From Novosphingobium capsulatum NBRC 12533 (GTDB lineage: Bacteria; Pseudomonadota; Alphaproteobacteria; Sphingomonadales; Sphingomonadaceae), in assembly GCF_001598375.1 (NCBI RefSeq), contig NZ_BCYV01000008.1, positions 289,482 to 353,481 on the forward strand: a stretch of DNA of 64,000 nucleotides, written 5' to 3'. Below the pieces are notes generated by a model, which was not told where the DNA came from, made no database searches, and saw only the letters and a program-made list of their open reading frames with translations. The position numbers were made by a program, and so were the translations under genes. Shown here one piece after another: positions 42,343 to 52,195 of this stretch (the first letter of the stretch is position 1; each line of letters starts with the position of its first letter).

Positions 42343-43262
42343 GACTGTGCCTTCCTGGCGAGGGCAGTGATCGTCACGCGCTGCGCCGATTTGCGGTCCC
42401 CCAGCCGCAGTTCGGCGCGATCGAACAGGCGATCGACCACCAGAAAACGACCGGCCACGCGGTAATTGACCAGTTCGACCTGGCCCCCAGCCCCGGTGAC
42501 AAACAGCGGCGGCATGTCGCCCGCGGCAATATCTGCGGGGAAGGCGATGTAGACCCGGTGGCCATCGTCGAAGACCCGATCAGGCCGCCAGCGCGGCTTA
42601 TCCCCGCCGATCCTGTAGCGGAAATCGAGTGCCCCCGGATCGATACCCGCTGCGAGGGGCGTGGACTGCTGCGCGGCCTGGGCACGGGCGCGCAGGGCGA
42701 CGAGCTCGTCCTCGGGATAAGTCCACGACACCGCAGCGAGCCAGGTCGAGGGTGTTGCGCGCAACTCGAGATAATAGGTGCGCCGATCGGTATTGATGAC
42801 CAGATTGGTGGCGATGTCGTTGCGGGTTGGCTTGACCAGAATGTGCACCCGTTGGGCCACCCCGGCGCCACTGGTGGTATCGCCGATCAGCCAGCGCACC
42901 GTGTCGCCGGCCGCGACCGGCCCACTGCCCACCAGGTGCTCGCCATCCTGCAGGGCAATATCGGTGACATGGCCTGGGCTGGCATAAACCTGGTACAGCG
43001 CACCGGTGGCAAATGCATAGCGCTGGATGGCGTTGGCAAAACCCTGCGGGTCGGGCTCGACGCGCGCCGCGCCGGTGGCCTCGGCCACGCGCAGGGATGC
43101 TGCCGACGGCGCTGCAACGCCATGATGGGCTGCGGCGGCACGCGCTGCCTGGCTCGTGGCGCCAAGCGGCGCGATGGCCAGTAGCGCCACCAGAGGCGTG
43201 ATCAGAGTGCGGCCCAGCCGCCCGGAAAGGACAGACCAGGCAAAGTCAGGCAGATAGGTCAT
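42339..43262 (-). CDS. trbG: Conjugal transfer protein TrbG (VirB9-like)
   Basis: This 307-residue periplasmic/outer-membrane component has a signal-like N-terminus. The VirB9 domain shows AIQRYAFATGALYQVYASPGHVTDI, VKPTRNDIATNLVINTDRRTYYLEL and the C-terminal FRYRIGGDKPRWRP … RVYIAFP … YRVAGRFLVVDRLFDRAELRLG. ATG 43262 overlaps the trbF stop (ATGA). With TrbI it forms the outer-membrane core of the channel. Confidence 0.93.
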   Translation of the reverse strand: MTYLPDFAWSVLSGRLGRTLITPLVALLAIAPLGATSQAARAAAAHHGVAAPSAASLRVAEATGAARVEPDPQGFANAIQRYAFATGALYQVYASPGHVTDIALQDGEHLVGSGPVAAGDTVRWLIGDTTSGAGVAQRVHILVKPTRNDIATNLVINTDRRTYYLELRATPSTWLAAVSWTYPEDELVALRARAQAAQQSTPLAAGIDPGALDFRYRIGGDKPRWRPDRVFDDGHRVYIAFPADIAAGDMPPLFVTGAGGQVELVNYRVAGRFLVVDRLFDRAELRLGDRKSAQRVTITALARKAQS

Positions 43263-43942
43263 GGCGTAAGCTCCCTGGACCAGTTGATAGCGGTGATGAA
43301 CAGCCCGAGCGGGTTCTTGCGCAGCGCATCGGCTGAACGCGGCGCCTGGAGCGTGATGGTCAGGATCGCGCTCCATTGCTCGGTATCAGCCAGGCCGCCA
43401 TCGCGATAATGGCGCTCACGCCAGGCGACGCGAAAGCTGTCGGGGGACGCGCGCACCACGCTGCTTACGTCGACGGCGACCTGCTCCTTGCCGATCCGCG
43501 CGAAGGGATCGTTGCCGCGCGCATCGGCGCCAAGCGCCTGGCCGCCGCTTTCGCTCACGAAATCGTAGGCCCGCAGCCAGTTCTGCCGAACGACCACCGG
43601 GTCGGCCGGGAGGCTGCGCACATCCTCGATGAAACGGGCAAGCTGGTAGGCAATCTGGGGATCGGTCGGCCGGTACCCGGCCTGGGCGGGCGCCACCGCG
43701 CGGACTTCGCCGATCCGGTCCACTTCGACCACCCATGGCACGATCGTGCCGCGGGCACCCTGCCAGACAAGACCCGCAGCAAGCAGACCGGACAGGCCAA
43801 GCGCGGCGAGACAGGCGCAACGCCAGTTGCGCGCCTGCACGCGGGCCGAGCCGATCCGTTCGTCCCAGACCTGCGCGGCGCGCTGGTAGGGCGTGACCGA
43901 CTCGGGGGTCGTGGCATAGCGGATCGAGGAACGCCGAAACAT
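43259..43942 (-). CDS. trbF: Conjugal transfer protein TrbF (VirB8-like)
   Basis: This 227-residue bitopic membrane protein has one helix at about residues 44-62 (CLAALGLSGLLAAGLVWQG). The VirB8/TrbF periplasmic domain includes DPQIAYQLARFIEDVRSLPADPVVVRQNWLRAYDFV, WRERHYRDGG and a C-terminal KNPLGLFITAINWSREL, the strongest family signature. It lies three bases after trbL. Confidence 0.93.
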   Translation of the reverse strand: MFRRSSIRYATTPESVTPYQRAAQVWDERIGSARVQARNWRCACLAALGLSGLLAAGLVWQGARGTIVPWVVEVDRIGEVRAVAPAQAGYRPTDPQIAYQLARFIEDVRSLPADPVVVRQNWLRAYDFVSESGGQALGADARGNDPFARIGKEQVAVDVSSVVRASPDSFRVAWRERHYRDGGLADTEQWSAILTITLQAPRSADALRKNPLGLFITAINWSRELTP

Positions 43943-43945
43943 GGA

Positions 43946-45211
43946 TCAATCCTCCTTCTGCGAAGTGTCGATGCTGGTGCCGGCGCCCTGGCTGTCGCCG
44001 CTGCGCAGCGTATGGGCGGTCATCATCGCGGCCTGCCCCAGCGCCTGGCGTCGGCGCAGCGCGCGCGCCCAGGCCGGTGGGCGGCCCGCCTCCGCCGATG
44101 CGCCTGCACTCTGGGCGACGGCAGGTTCACTCCCCCCGCCCTCGCCTGATCCGACGCCGGCCTTGCGCAGTGGTGCCGTGGCCGCGCGCGCGACCGTGCC
44201 GCCAATCTGGCCAAGCCCATGCGCGACGCCCGACAGGCCAGCATGCCCGGAAGCGCCTTCCCGGTAGGCGGCACCAGCCGCGCTGGCGCCGCGCAGCGTA
44301 CCCATGGCCGCGGCAGCCGCAGCACTGCCGGCAAGGCCCACCGCCGCAGCACCGCCCGCAGCGACGCCGCCAGCGCCCAGCACGGTAGCTGCCGCAGCGC
44401 CGGCGCCAAGCTGCGGCCCACCCGATATGAGCGCACTGGCGATGCCTGGTCCGAAGATCGCCAGCGCCAGCAGTGTCAGACTGGCCAGCACCAGCGTCAT
44501 GGCATCGTCGAGCGTTGGCGTGCCCGAGATGGCAGCGGTAAACTCACCGAAGATCGTCGAGCCGATCCCGACGATGACGGCCAGGACCAGGACCTTGATC
44601 CCGGAAGCCACGACGTTGCCGAGCACGCGTTCCGCCAGGAATGCGGTCTTGCCGAACAGCCCGAACGGCACGAGCACGAAGCCGGCCAGCGTGGTCAGCT
44701 TGAACTCGACAAGCGTGACGAAGAGCTGGATGGCGAGGACAAAGAACGCGAGCACCACCAGGACCCAGCAACCGAGCAGGACGACGATCTGCACAAAGTT
44801 CTCGAAGAAGCTGACATAGCCCATGAGGTCGGAAATCGCCTGGAGCAGCGGGCGGCCGGCATCGAGCCCGACCTGGGCGATGCGGCCGGGCTGGAGCAGT
44901 TGCGCGGTGGTCGTGGCCGTGCCGCTGGCCTTGAGGCCCAGTCCGGCAAAGCTGGCGAAGACCACGCTGGCAAGATGATTCCAATTGCCGATGAGCCAGG
45001 CAAACATGCCGACGAACAATGTCTTGCGCACCAGACGGGCAAGAATGTCTTCGTGCTCGCCCCAGGCCCAGAACAACGCAGCGAGCGTGATGTCGATCGC
45101 GACCAGCGTGCTGGCAATGAATGCTACATCGCCATGGAGCAGGCCAAAGCCGCTGTCGATGTAGCGCGAGAAGACCGCGAGAAAACGGTCGATGATGCCG
45201 GTGCCGTTCAT
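43946..45211 (-). CDS. trbL: Conjugal transfer protein TrbL (VirB6-like)
   Basis: This 421-residue polytopic inner-membrane protein has about six helices between residues 25 and 260 (FIASTLVAIDITLAALFWAWG, VLLGCWVLVVLAFFVLAIQL, FGLFGKTAFLAERVLGNVVASGIKVLVLAVIVG). A long Ala/Gly-rich cytoplasmic tail follows. It is the VirB6-type channel component. ATG 45211 sits two bases after the trbK stop (TGACATG). Confidence 0.92.
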   Translation of the reverse strand: MNGTGIIDRFLAVFSRYIDSGFGLLHGDVAFIASTLVAIDITLAALFWAWGEHEDILARLVRKTLFVGMFAWLIGNWNHLASVVFASFAGLGLKASGTATTTAQLLQPGRIAQVGLDAGRPLLQAISDLMGYVSFFENFVQIVVLLGCWVLVVLAFFVLAIQLFVTLVEFKLTTLAGFVLVPFGLFGKTAFLAERVLGNVVASGIKVLVLAVIVGIGSTIFGEFTAAISGTPTLDDAMTLVLASLTLLALAIFGPGIASALISGGPQLGAGAAAATVLGAGGVAAGGAAAVGLAGSAAAAAAMGTLRGASAAGAAYREGASGHAGLSGVAHGLGQIGGTVARAATAPLRKAGVGSGEGGGSEPAVAQSAGASAEAGRPPAWARALRRRQALGQAAMMTAHTLRSGDSQGAGTSIDTSQKED

Positions 45212-45212
45212 G

Positions 45213-45536
45213 TCACCAGGCCTCCTTGTCCGGCGACGGCGCGGCAGCCGGCGCTGCCCCGGCGGATTGGCGCGTGGGCAGACCAAAAAAGCGGCGACGG
45301 CTTGCTTCCCACAACGCCGCGCAGGATGCCATGGCCGGGTCGTTCGGCGTGATCGTGATGCAACGCCGCTCGGAGGGAGCGCCGAACGGCGGCGCTACGA
45401 CAACGGGTCGCGGATCGGGCAAAGCGCCCGGTTCGTCGCTGCGCGGTGACGGCAAGAGCGCCGCAATCAGCGCCATCAAAGCCGCGAGGCCAAGCAAGCC
45501 GAGCAGCAGGATGCGATGGACACGGGGGTGCGCCAT
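45213..45536 (-). CDS. trbK: TrbK-alt type putative entry-exclusion protein
   Basis: This 107-residue protein has one N-terminal transmembrane helix (ILLLGLLGLAALMALIAAL) and a Cys pair in RRCITITPNDPAMASCAALWEASRRRFFG, the pattern of the TrbK-alt family encoded between trbJ and trbL. It probably blocks re-entry of an identical element, though this function is inferred for TrbK-alt from gene position rather than shown here. Confidence 0.85.
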   Translation of the reverse strand: MAHPRVHRILLLGLLGLAALMALIAALLPSPRSDEPGALPDPRPVVVAPPFGAPSERRCITITPNDPAMASCAALWEASRRRFFGLPTRQSAGAAPAAAPSPDKEAW

Positions 45537-45541
45537 GGCCG

Positions 45542-46297
45542 TTACTCGTGAAACAGCGTGACCGGCTCAGCGACATAGCCGCGGCCGGGAGCCAGGAAGC
45601 GACGCAACTGCTCGCGCGCCTGGGCCTTGGCCGCAGCTGCCGCCGCCGCGTCGAGAGTCTGGGCGCGCCCCTGGGCGACCAAGGTCGCGGCAAGGTCGGC
45701 AAGCTGCTGCGACTGGACCGCCAGGATCTGGTTGCCCGCTTCGATAGCCTGGAGCGCGCCCGTCGCATCGTGGCTCGCCTGCATGAGACTGGTCAGCGAC
45801 TGACGCGTGGTATCGAGATGACCGACCGTCAAAGCCTGGGTCTTGAGCGCATCCTCGAATGCCGCAACACTGTCTTGCCAGCGGCTTTGCGCACCAGTGA
45901 CCAGCGCTTGGTCGGACGCCGACAGGTCGATCGCGCGATAGCGGGCGGAAAAGCCCGACTGAACCGTATCGACATTGTAGCTCAGTCGCTGCGCCTGGCG
46001 CAGCAGTTGCCGGGTCTGGTCGAGCTGCTGCTGGATCGGCGCGACCAGCGAGAGCGGCAGGCTGGCGAGATTGCGCGCGTCGTTGAGCAGCGACTGGGTC
46101 TGGTTCTCGATCTGGCGCAACTGGTTGTTGACCTGCTGCAAGGCACGCGCGGCCGTGAGCACGTTCTGCGCGTAGTTGGACGGGTCATAGACGATGCCGC
46201 TGAACTGGGCCTGGGCTGGCCCAGGCAAGGCGCCCAGCAGGCTGGCTCCCAGCCATGCGGTGACAGCGCGCGGCGCGCGCCCCAGATGAACACTCAT
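45542..46297 (-). CDS. trbJ: Conjugal transfer protein TrbJ (VirB5-like)
   Basis: This 251-residue exported protein has a signal peptide ending PGPAQAQF and a largely alpha-helical, Gln-rich body (YAQNVLTAARALQQVNNQLRQIENQTQS split across helices; SLMQASHDATGALQAIEAGNQ). TrbJ is the VirB5-type minor pilus component. ATG overlaps the trbE stop. Confidence 0.92.
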   Translation of the reverse strand: MSVHLGRAPRAVTAWLGASLLGALPGPAQAQFSGIVYDPSNYAQNVLTAARALQQVNNQLRQIENQTQSLLNDARNLASLPLSLVAPIQQQLDQTRQLLRQAQRLSYNVDTVQSGFSARYRAIDLSASDQALVTGAQSRWQDSVAAFEDALKTQALTVGHLDTTRQSLTSLMQASHDATGALQAIEAGNQILAVQSQQLADLAATLVAQGRAQTLDAAAAAAAKAQAREQLRRFLAPGRGYVAEPVTLFHE

Positions 46298-48774
46298 CGC
46301 AGCAGGTTCTCCGCAGCAGGTGGCAGAATTTCAGGGAGCAGTTCTGCGGCCCAGTCGAGGCCGCGGGCGCGCAGCCAGGCGAGCGCAAAAGGCGTGCCTG
46401 CCCCGGCCTCGGCCAATGCGGTGATCGCCTGCTGATCGCGCGGCCCGCCGGCTGCGGCAAAGGCCAGGGCAATCTCGCCCAGCCCGAGTTCGAACAGGCG
46501 GTTGCCGCTCCGCGACTGGCAGTAGTAGTCGCGCTTGGGCGTAGCTTCGCTGAGGATCGCGATCTGGCGATCGTTGAGGCCGAAACGGCGGTAGAGCCCG
46601 AGGATCTGGGGCTCGCGGGCCCGGGCATTGGGCAGGAACAGCCGCGTCGGGCAGCTTTCGATAATGGCCGCCGCGATGGTCGATCCGGCAATATCGGCAA
46701 GGCTCTGCGTGGCAAAGACCACGCAGGCATTCTTCTTGCGCAAGGTCTTGAGCCAGGCGCGCAGCTGGGCAGCAAAGGCCGGACTGTCGAGCGCCAGCCA
46801 GCCTTCATCAATGATAATCAGCGTCGGCGCACCGTCGAGCCGGCGATCGATGCAGTGGAACAGATAGGCCAGGACCACCGGTGCTGCCGGCGAACCGGCG
46901 AGCCCCTCGGTCTCGAAAGACTGGAACGCCGCTTCGCCAAGGTCTTCGTGCTCGCCATCGAGCAGGGAGCCGAACGCCCCGCCCAGGCACCAGGGCGCGA
47001 GCGCCTGCTTGAGGTCCTGGCGCTGGAGCAGAATGGTCAGCCCGGTAAGCGTGCGTTCGACCGGCGGGGCCGAGGCCAGCGAGACCAGCGCGCTCCAGAC
47101 ATGGGCCTTGATGGCAGGATCGACGACAATGCCTTCGCCGCCGAGGATGGCCAGCAGCCAATCGAGCGCCCAGGCGCGCTCGGCTGCATCGTCGATCCGC
47201 GCCAGCGGCTGCAGCGCGAGGCCGGGACGCTCGGCAGGCCCCGTGTCTGCGGTGCTGGCCAGGCCATGGCCCACGATGGTCTGGCCCAAGTCCTGCCAGG
47301 TGCCGCCGCACGCCAGGGTGGTCGCACGGATCGCTCCGCCAAAATCGAACGCAAAGATCCGCGCCTCGGGATAACGGCGAAACTGCATGGCCATGAACGC
47401 CAGCAGCACCGACTTGCCCGCACCGGTCGGGCCGATCACCAGGCAATGGCCGACATCGCCGACATGGAGCGCGAAGCGAAATGGCGTCGTGCCCTCGGTC
47501 CGGGCATGGAACAGTGGCGGAGCGTGCCAGTGCGGATCTTCGTCGGACCCGGCCCAGACCGCCGACAACGGGATCATGTGGGCGAGATTGAGCGTCGAGA
47601 CCGGCGGCTGGCGGACATTGGCATAGACTTGGCCGGGCAACGTGCCGAGCCACGCCTCAAGCGCGTTCATCGTCTCGCTGATCACCGTGAAATCGCGGCC
47701 CTGCAGCACTTTCTCGACCTGCCGCAGCTTCTCGGTGGCCAGGGCCGGATCCTCGTCCCACACCGTGACCGTCGCTGTGACATAGGCGGCGCCGGCATGA
47801 TCGGCTCCGAGTTCCTGTAGCGCCAGGTCGGCATCGAGCGCCTTGTTGGCAGCATCGTTATCGACCAGGACAGCCGCTTCGTTGGTCATGACTTCCTTGA
47901 TGATCGCGCCCAGCGACTTGCGCTTGGCAAACCACTGCCGGCGAATGCGGCTCAGCAGGCGTACGGCATCGGTCTTGTCGAGCATGATCGCGCGGGTCAC
48001 CCAGCGATAGGCAAAGGCCAGGCGATTGAGCTCGTCGAGAATGCCGGGAAAGGTCGCCGACGGAAATCCGATCACGCTCAATGAACGCAAGTGCGCGGCG
48101 CCCAGTCGCGGCGCGAGGCCACCGACCAGCGGCTCGTCGGCGAGCAGCGCGTCGAGATAGACCGGGATTTCCGGGACGCGGACGCCGTGGCGGCGGGTCG
48201 AGACGCAGGCATGGAGGTAGCGCAGCGTTGCCGCATCATCGAGCCAGGCGACGTCGGGCAGGAAGCCCTCGACCAGGCGCAGCAGGCGCTCGGTGCGATC
48301 GGCAAAACCCTGCAGCCAGTCACCGGCATTGCTGCTTTGCCCTGCGCGGCCTTCGAACAGCCAGCTCTCGGCCCGCGCGGCGTCCTCGGCCGGCGGCAGC
48401 CAGCTGAGCGTCAGGTAATAGCGGCTTTCAAAATGGGCGCCATGCTCGGCAAACTGGGCCGCTCGCTCGCGCTCGACCAGCGCCGAGGCGGGATCGGGAA
48501 AGGCATCGTCGGGATAGCCACGCGCCGGATCGCGGGCCGCCTCGACAAAGATCGCCCAGCCCGACCCGAGGCGGCGCAGCGCGGCATTGAGCCGCGCCGT
48601 GACGGCGACAAGTTCGGCCGGGGTGGCAGAATCAAGATCGGGACCGCGGAAGCGCGCCGTGCGCTGGAAACTGCCGTCCTTGTTGAGCACGATACCCGGC
48701 GCGACCAGCGCAGCCCAGGGCAGGAAGTCGGCAAGGCGGCTCGCACCAGAGCGATATTCGCGCAGCGACATCAT
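46294..48774 (-). CDS. trbE: Conjugal transfer ATPase TrbE (VirB4-like)
   Basis: This 826-residue ATPase has an N-terminal CagE/VirB4 domain (LREYRSGASRLADFLPWAALVAPG). The C-terminal motor domain has Walker A GPTGAGKSVLL at about residues 446-456, Walker B LIIIDEGWLAL and the downstream CVVFATQSLADI. It powers substrate and pilin handling at the inner membrane. Two adjacent ATGs (48774, 48771) are possible starts. Confidence 0.95.
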   Translation of the reverse strand: MMSLREYRSGASRLADFLPWAALVAPGIVLNKDGSFQRTARFRGPDLDSATPAELVAVTARLNAALRRLGSGWAIFVEAARDPARGYPDDAFPDPASALVERERAAQFAEHGAHFESRYYLTLSWLPPAEDAARAESWLFEGRAGQSSNAGDWLQGFADRTERLLRLVEGFLPDVAWLDDAATLRYLHACVSTRRHGVRVPEIPVYLDALLADEPLVGGLAPRLGAAHLRSLSVIGFPSATFPGILDELNRLAFAYRWVTRAIMLDKTDAVRLLSRIRRQWFAKRKSLGAIIKEVMTNEAAVLVDNDAANKALDADLALQELGADHAGAAYVTATVTVWDEDPALATEKLRQVEKVLQGRDFTVISETMNALEAWLGTLPGQVYANVRQPPVSTLNLAHMIPLSAVWAGSDEDPHWHAPPLFHARTEGTTPFRFALHVGDVGHCLVIGPTGAGKSVLLAFMAMQFRRYPEARIFAFDFGGAIRATTLACGGTWQDLGQTIVGHGLASTADTGPAERPGLALQPLARIDDAAERAWALDWLLAILGGEGIVVDPAIKAHVWSALVSLASAPPVERTLTGLTILLQRQDLKQALAPWCLGGAFGSLLDGEHEDLGEAAFQSFETEGLAGSPAAPVVLAYLFHCIDRRLDGAPTLIIIDEGWLALDSPAFAAQLRAWLKTLRKKNACVVFATQSLADIAGSTIAAAIIESCPTRLFLPNARAREPQILGLYRRFGLNDRQIAILSEATPKRDYYCQSRSGNRLFELGLGEIALAFAAAGGPRDQQAITALAEAGAGTPFALAWLRARGLDWAAELLPEILPPAAENLLR

Positions 48775-48781
48775 GACACCC

Positions 48782-49063
48782 TCACACCGCAAAATAAGCC
48801 GGGAAGCGCAGATGGCGCCGCGCGACGTCCACGAATTGGGGATCGCGGCGTCCGGCCCAGACGCCAAGCCCGTGGCCTACGGCAAGCAGGGCCAGTCCGA
48901 CCAGCCACAACCGCAAGCCCAGCCCGACCGCGCCAGCGAGCGTGGCATTGATGATCGCCAAGCTGCGCGGCGCGCCGGCAAGCAGGATCGGCTCGACCAG
49001 GGCGCGGTGCACCGGCACGGCAAACCCGGGAACGATGGCGGGATCGGGGGCATCCTCGCTCAC
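48782..49063 (-). CDS. trbD: Conjugal transfer protein TrbD (VirB3-like)
   Basis: This 93-residue membrane protein begins VSEDAPDPAIVPGFAVPVHRAL and contains the family motif LVEPILLAGAPRSLAIINATLAG in two parts, two helices near residues 36-68, and the C-terminal RRDPQFVDVARRHLRFPAYF. The start is a GTG overlapping the trbC stop (GTGA), so no separate ribosome site is needed. Confidence 0.9.
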   Translation of the reverse strand: MSEDAPDPAIVPGFAVPVHRALVEPILLAGAPRSLAIINATLAGAVGLGLRLWLVGLALLAVGHGLGVWAGRRDPQFVDVARRHLRFPAYFAV

Positions 49064-49392
49064 AGCACTGCCCCACCGCCGAACGAGAAGAATGAGAGGA
49101 AGAAAGACGAGGCGGCAAAGGCTATCGAGAGACCGAAGACGATCTGGATCAGGCGCCGGAAGCCGCCCGAGGTATCGCCGAACGCCAGCGAAAGCCCGGC
49201 AGCGATGATGATGATCACGGCAATGATCTTGGCAACCGGCCCCTGGATCGATTCCAGGATCGACTGCAGCGGCGCCTCCCAAGGCATCGAGGCACCCGAA
49301 GCATGAGCCGTGCCCGCCGATGCCACCAGCAGGGCAGGCAGAAGCAGCGGGACAAGGCAGCGACGCGGCACGATGCGACAAGGCGTGGTCAT
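49060..49392 (-). CDS. trbC: Conjugal transfer prepilin TrbC (VirB2-like)
   Basis: This 110-residue pilin precursor has a long signal peptide (to about TAHASG) and two strongly hydrophobic helices (AKIIAVIIIIAAGLSLAFG and LIQIVFGLSIAFAASSFFLSFF) separated by a short polar loop with Gly, Asp and Arg. It is the pilus subunit of the P-type system. Its ATG overlaps the trbB stop. Confidence 0.92.
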   Translation of the reverse strand: MTTPCRIVPRRCLVPLLLPALLVASAGTAHASGASMPWEAPLQSILESIQGPVAKIIAVIIIIAAGLSLAFGDTSGGFRRLIQIVFGLSIAFAASSFFLSFFSFGGGAVL

Positions 49393-50420
49393 GGCAGAGT
49401 TCCTTCAAGTGGGATGGCAGGGGCACGCGTCGCGGCCACCGGGAGCGGAGCAAGCTGGTAATCGCCATCGGGCGTGAGGCCGGTGACGGCGACGAGATCG
49501 GCCAGGCGGCGGGCCGGACCGTCGCGGACCAGCACGGCGATGACATCGATGGTTTCGGCAATCAGGCCGCGCGGCACTGTCGCGACGCGTTCCTGGATGA
49601 GCTGTTCGAGGCGGCGCAAAGCCCCGAGCGCAGATCCGGCGTGGATCGTGCCGATGCCACCAGGATGACCGGTGCCCCAGGCCTTGACGAGATCGAGCGC
49701 CTCGCCGCCGCGCACTTCCCCGATCGGAATGCGATCGGGCCGCAGCCGCAGCGCCGATCGGACGAGATCGGACAGCGTGGCGATACCGTCCCCGGTGCGC
49801 AGGGCGACGAGATTGGGCGCGGCGCACTGCAGCTCGCGGGTGTCCTCGATCAGCACGACCCGGTCGGGCAGGCGGGCCACTTCGGCGAGCAGGGCATTGA
49901 CCAGCGTGGTCTTGCCAGACGACGTCCCACCCGCCACGAGAATGTTGGCACGCGATGCCACCGCGTCGCGCAGCGCCTCGGCCTGGTCGGGGCGACACAT
50001 GCCGGCGGCGACATAATCGCCCAGCGCAAAGACCGCGCTGGCGGGCTTGCGAATGGCAAAGCTCGGCGCGGCGACCACCGGCGGCAGCAGGCCTTCGAAA
50101 CGGGCCCCGCTGTCCGGCAGTTCCGCCGAAACCCGCGGCGCCCGGGCATGGACTTCGGCGCCAATATGGTGCGCCACGAGCCGGACGATCCGCTCGGCAT
50201 CGGCGGCCAGGAGCGTGTCGGCGGTCGCAACCAGTCCTTCGCCGAGCCGGTCGAGCCACAGCCGGCCATCGGGATTGAGCATGATTTCGACGATGGCCGG
50301 ATCGTCGAGCCAGGCGCCGATGCGCGGCCCCAGTGCCGAGCGCAGCATGCGCGCGCCACGCGCGTGGCCCGGAGCACGCTCGGGAGACACGTCGCACGAA
50401 GGAGACAATCGGCTGGACAT
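49389..50420 (-). CDS. trbB: Conjugal transfer ATPase TrbB (VirB11-like)
   Basis: This 343-residue traffic ATPase has [20 protein letters not shown] at the N-terminus, Walker [16 protein letters not shown] at about residues 162-176, the Asp box [10 protein letters not shown] and the His box [17 protein letters not shown] 50420 gives the usual family length; longer in-frame starts upstream do not match the family. It is the first gene of trbBCDEJKLFGI. The usual upstream neighbours, traG/virD4 and relaxase genes, are missing. Confidence 0.94.
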   Translation of the reverse strand: MSSRLSPSCDVSPERAPGHARGARMLRSALGPRIGAWLDDPAIVEIMLNPDGRLWLDRLGEGLVATADTLLAADAERIVRLVAHHIGAEVHARAPRVSAELPDSGARFEGLLPPVVAAPSFAIRKPASAVFALGDYVAAGMCRPDQAEALRDAVASRANILVAGGTSSGKTTLVNALLAEVARLPDRVVLIEDTRELQCAAPNLVALRTGDGIATLSDLVRSALRLRPDRIPIGEVRGGEALDLVKAWGTGHPGGIGTIHAGSALGALRRLEQLIQERVATVPRGLIAETIDVIAVLVRDGPARRLADLVAVTGLTPDGDYQLAPLPVAATRAPAIPLEGTLP

Positions 50421-50736
50421 GACGCGCCTTGCACAATCCGCCCGGCCCGATGCCGGCACGGCAAGGCCTCTCAACAAGACCGCAAATCGACCAAAGACAA
50501 CAGCTACTTGGCCTCGGCGCAGACTGGCGTGCAATCGGCCAGGACCGCGCATCTTGCTGCCCCACACCGGATTGCCGGGGCCGCAGCGCAGGGGCAGGCG
50601 CTGCACCAGCGATGCCTTGGCACGCCATGCGACCCGCAACCAGGCGCGCGGCCTTGCGGGTCATCGCAGCGCTGTTGTCGCGCGCGCGGCGCCGGGCTAT
50701 CGCCGCGCGATCGCAATCTCCTTGGAGAACAGACGC
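50421..50736. other. Intergenic region between divergent trbB and nuclease gene
   Basis: These 316 bases separate the leftward trb operon from the rightward S1/P1 nuclease gene and should hold promoters for both. I see no protein-like frame and no obvious long palindrome. One end of the conjugative remnant probably lies here. Confidence 0.4.
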
Positions 50737-51513
50737 ATGCGCCGATCCCTGATGGTTGTCCTCTCGCTGGCGCTGGCTTCCCCCGCCCATGCCTGGGGGC
50801 CTGAAGGCCATCGCATCACCGGCGCGATCGCCGATGCCAACCTGAGTGGCCTGGCGCGCGCGCAAGTCCACCTCCTGCTCGGCTCGGAGGACCTGGCCCA
50901 GGCGGCAACCTGGCCCGACGAGATGAAATCCGATCCCGACCCGTTCTGGCAGAAGCAGGCCAGCCCGTGGCACTATGTCACGGTCAAGGGAGACGACTAT
51001 GTCGCCAGCGACGCCCCGCCCGAAGGCGATGCGATGACGGCCCTCGCCCGGTTTACCGCAACCTTGCGCGACCGGTCAGCGCCGATCGAACAGCGGCGCA
51101 TGGCCCTGCGCTTCATCGTCCATATCATCGGCGATCTGCACCAGCCGCTGCACGCCGGCGCTGGCACCGATCGTGGCGGCAATACCGTCCAGGTCACCTG
51201 GTTCGGCAAGCCGACAAACCTCCACAGCGTGTGGGACTCGGCCTTGATCGAGCAGCAAGGCCTATCCTATTCTGAATATGCCAGCTGGCTCGCGCGCGCG
51301 ATCACCGCGGCCCAGGTGGTGGCCTGGAACCAGCGCGATCCGCACGTCTGGATCCGCGAGAGCGTGGCCCTGCGCAAGACCATCTACCCCACCGACCCGG
51401 CACTGGCGTGGAGCTACGCCTACCAGCACCGCCCCGAGATCGAGGACCGCCTCAAGCGCGCCGGGGTGCGGATCGCGGCCTATCTCAATGCGACGTTCGA
51501 AACGGCGCCTTGA
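50737..51513 (+). CDS. S1/P1-family zinc-dependent nuclease
   Basis: This 258-residue protein has a 19-residue signal peptide ([19 protein letters not shown]). The mature enzyme then begins with the Zn-ligand Trp, [13 protein letters not shown]. Further Zn ligands lie in [32 protein letters not shown] and [11 protein letters not shown]. Such enzymes degrade single-stranded nucleic acids in the periplasm or outside the cell. ATG 50737 follows GGAG. Confidence 0.92.
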   Translation: MRRSLMVVLSLALASPAHAWGPEGHRITGAIADANLSGLARAQVHLLLGSEDLAQAATWPDEMKSDPDPFWQKQASPWHYVTVKGDDYVASDAPPEGDAMTALARFTATLRDRSAPIEQRRMALRFIVHIIGDLHQPLHAGAGTDRGGNTVQVTWFGKPTNLHSVWDSALIEQQGLSYSEYASWLARAITAAQVVAWNQRDPHVWIRESVALRKTIYPTDPALAWSYAYQHRPEIEDRLKRAGVRIAAYLNATFETAP

Positions 51514-51739
51514 GACCGACCCCAACGGCGCGGTGCGCGGTTTGATGCGGCAATGTCGGGGGCTTGCCGCGGCGCCGCCATGCGATCGCTGCGCCACTGC
51601 TGGCGAGCGCCGGCGGCCATTGCGCGGCAGCGTTAGCAGCGCCTTGGCAACCATACCGCAGGGCCCAGGATGATGGTGTCACACCGTTTTTGGCAAAAAA
51701 CCGGTTCCCCCTCTTTCGTGCGATGCTCTACGGCAGGTC

Positions 51740-52195
51740 ATGATGCAGATACTGATCGACGCCGACGCCTGCCCGGTGAAAGAGGAAACCTACAAGGTAG
51801 CGTTCCGCTACAAGGTTCCTGTGGTTGTCGTCAGCAACAGCCCGATCCGGGTGCCGCACGACGCGCTCATATCGCGCAAGGTCGTGAGCGACGCATTCGA
51901 CGCGGCCGACGATTGGATCGTCGAGAACACCCTCGCCGACACGTTGGTAGTCACCGCCGACATTCTGCTGGCCGATCGTTGCCTGAAATTGGGCGCCACG
52001 GTCATCGCGCCAACTGGCAAACCCTTCACGAGCGCCTCAATCGGTAGCGCCATCGCCATGCGGGCAATCATGTCCGATCTGCGCGCCGGTGGCGAGCAGT
52101 TGGGCGGCCCCGCCCCGTTCAGCAAGGCCGATCGCTCACGCTTTCTCTCCGCGCTTGATGAGGCACTGACCAAGCTGCAGCAACGGAGCAGATGA
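51740..52195 (+). CDS. YaiI/YqxD (DUF188) family protein
   Basis: This 151-residue PIN-like-fold family protein begins QILIDADACPVKEE and continues VVVVSNSPIRVPHDALISRKVV, DDWIVENTLADTLVVTADILLADRCL and the C-terminal FSKADRSRFLSALDEAL. Acidic residues of the nuclease-like site are conserved, but no activity is established for the family. ATG 51740 or 51743 are possible starts. It is a normal chromosomal housekeeping-type gene, marking the end of the conjugative remnant. Confidence 0.88.
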   Translation: MMQILIDADACPVKEETYKVAFRYKVPVVVVSNSPIRVPHDALISRKVVSDAFDAADDWIVENTLADTLVVTADILLADRCLKLGATVIAPTGKPFTSASIGSAIAMRAIMSDLRAGGEQLGGPAPFSKADRSRFLSALDEALTKLQQRSR

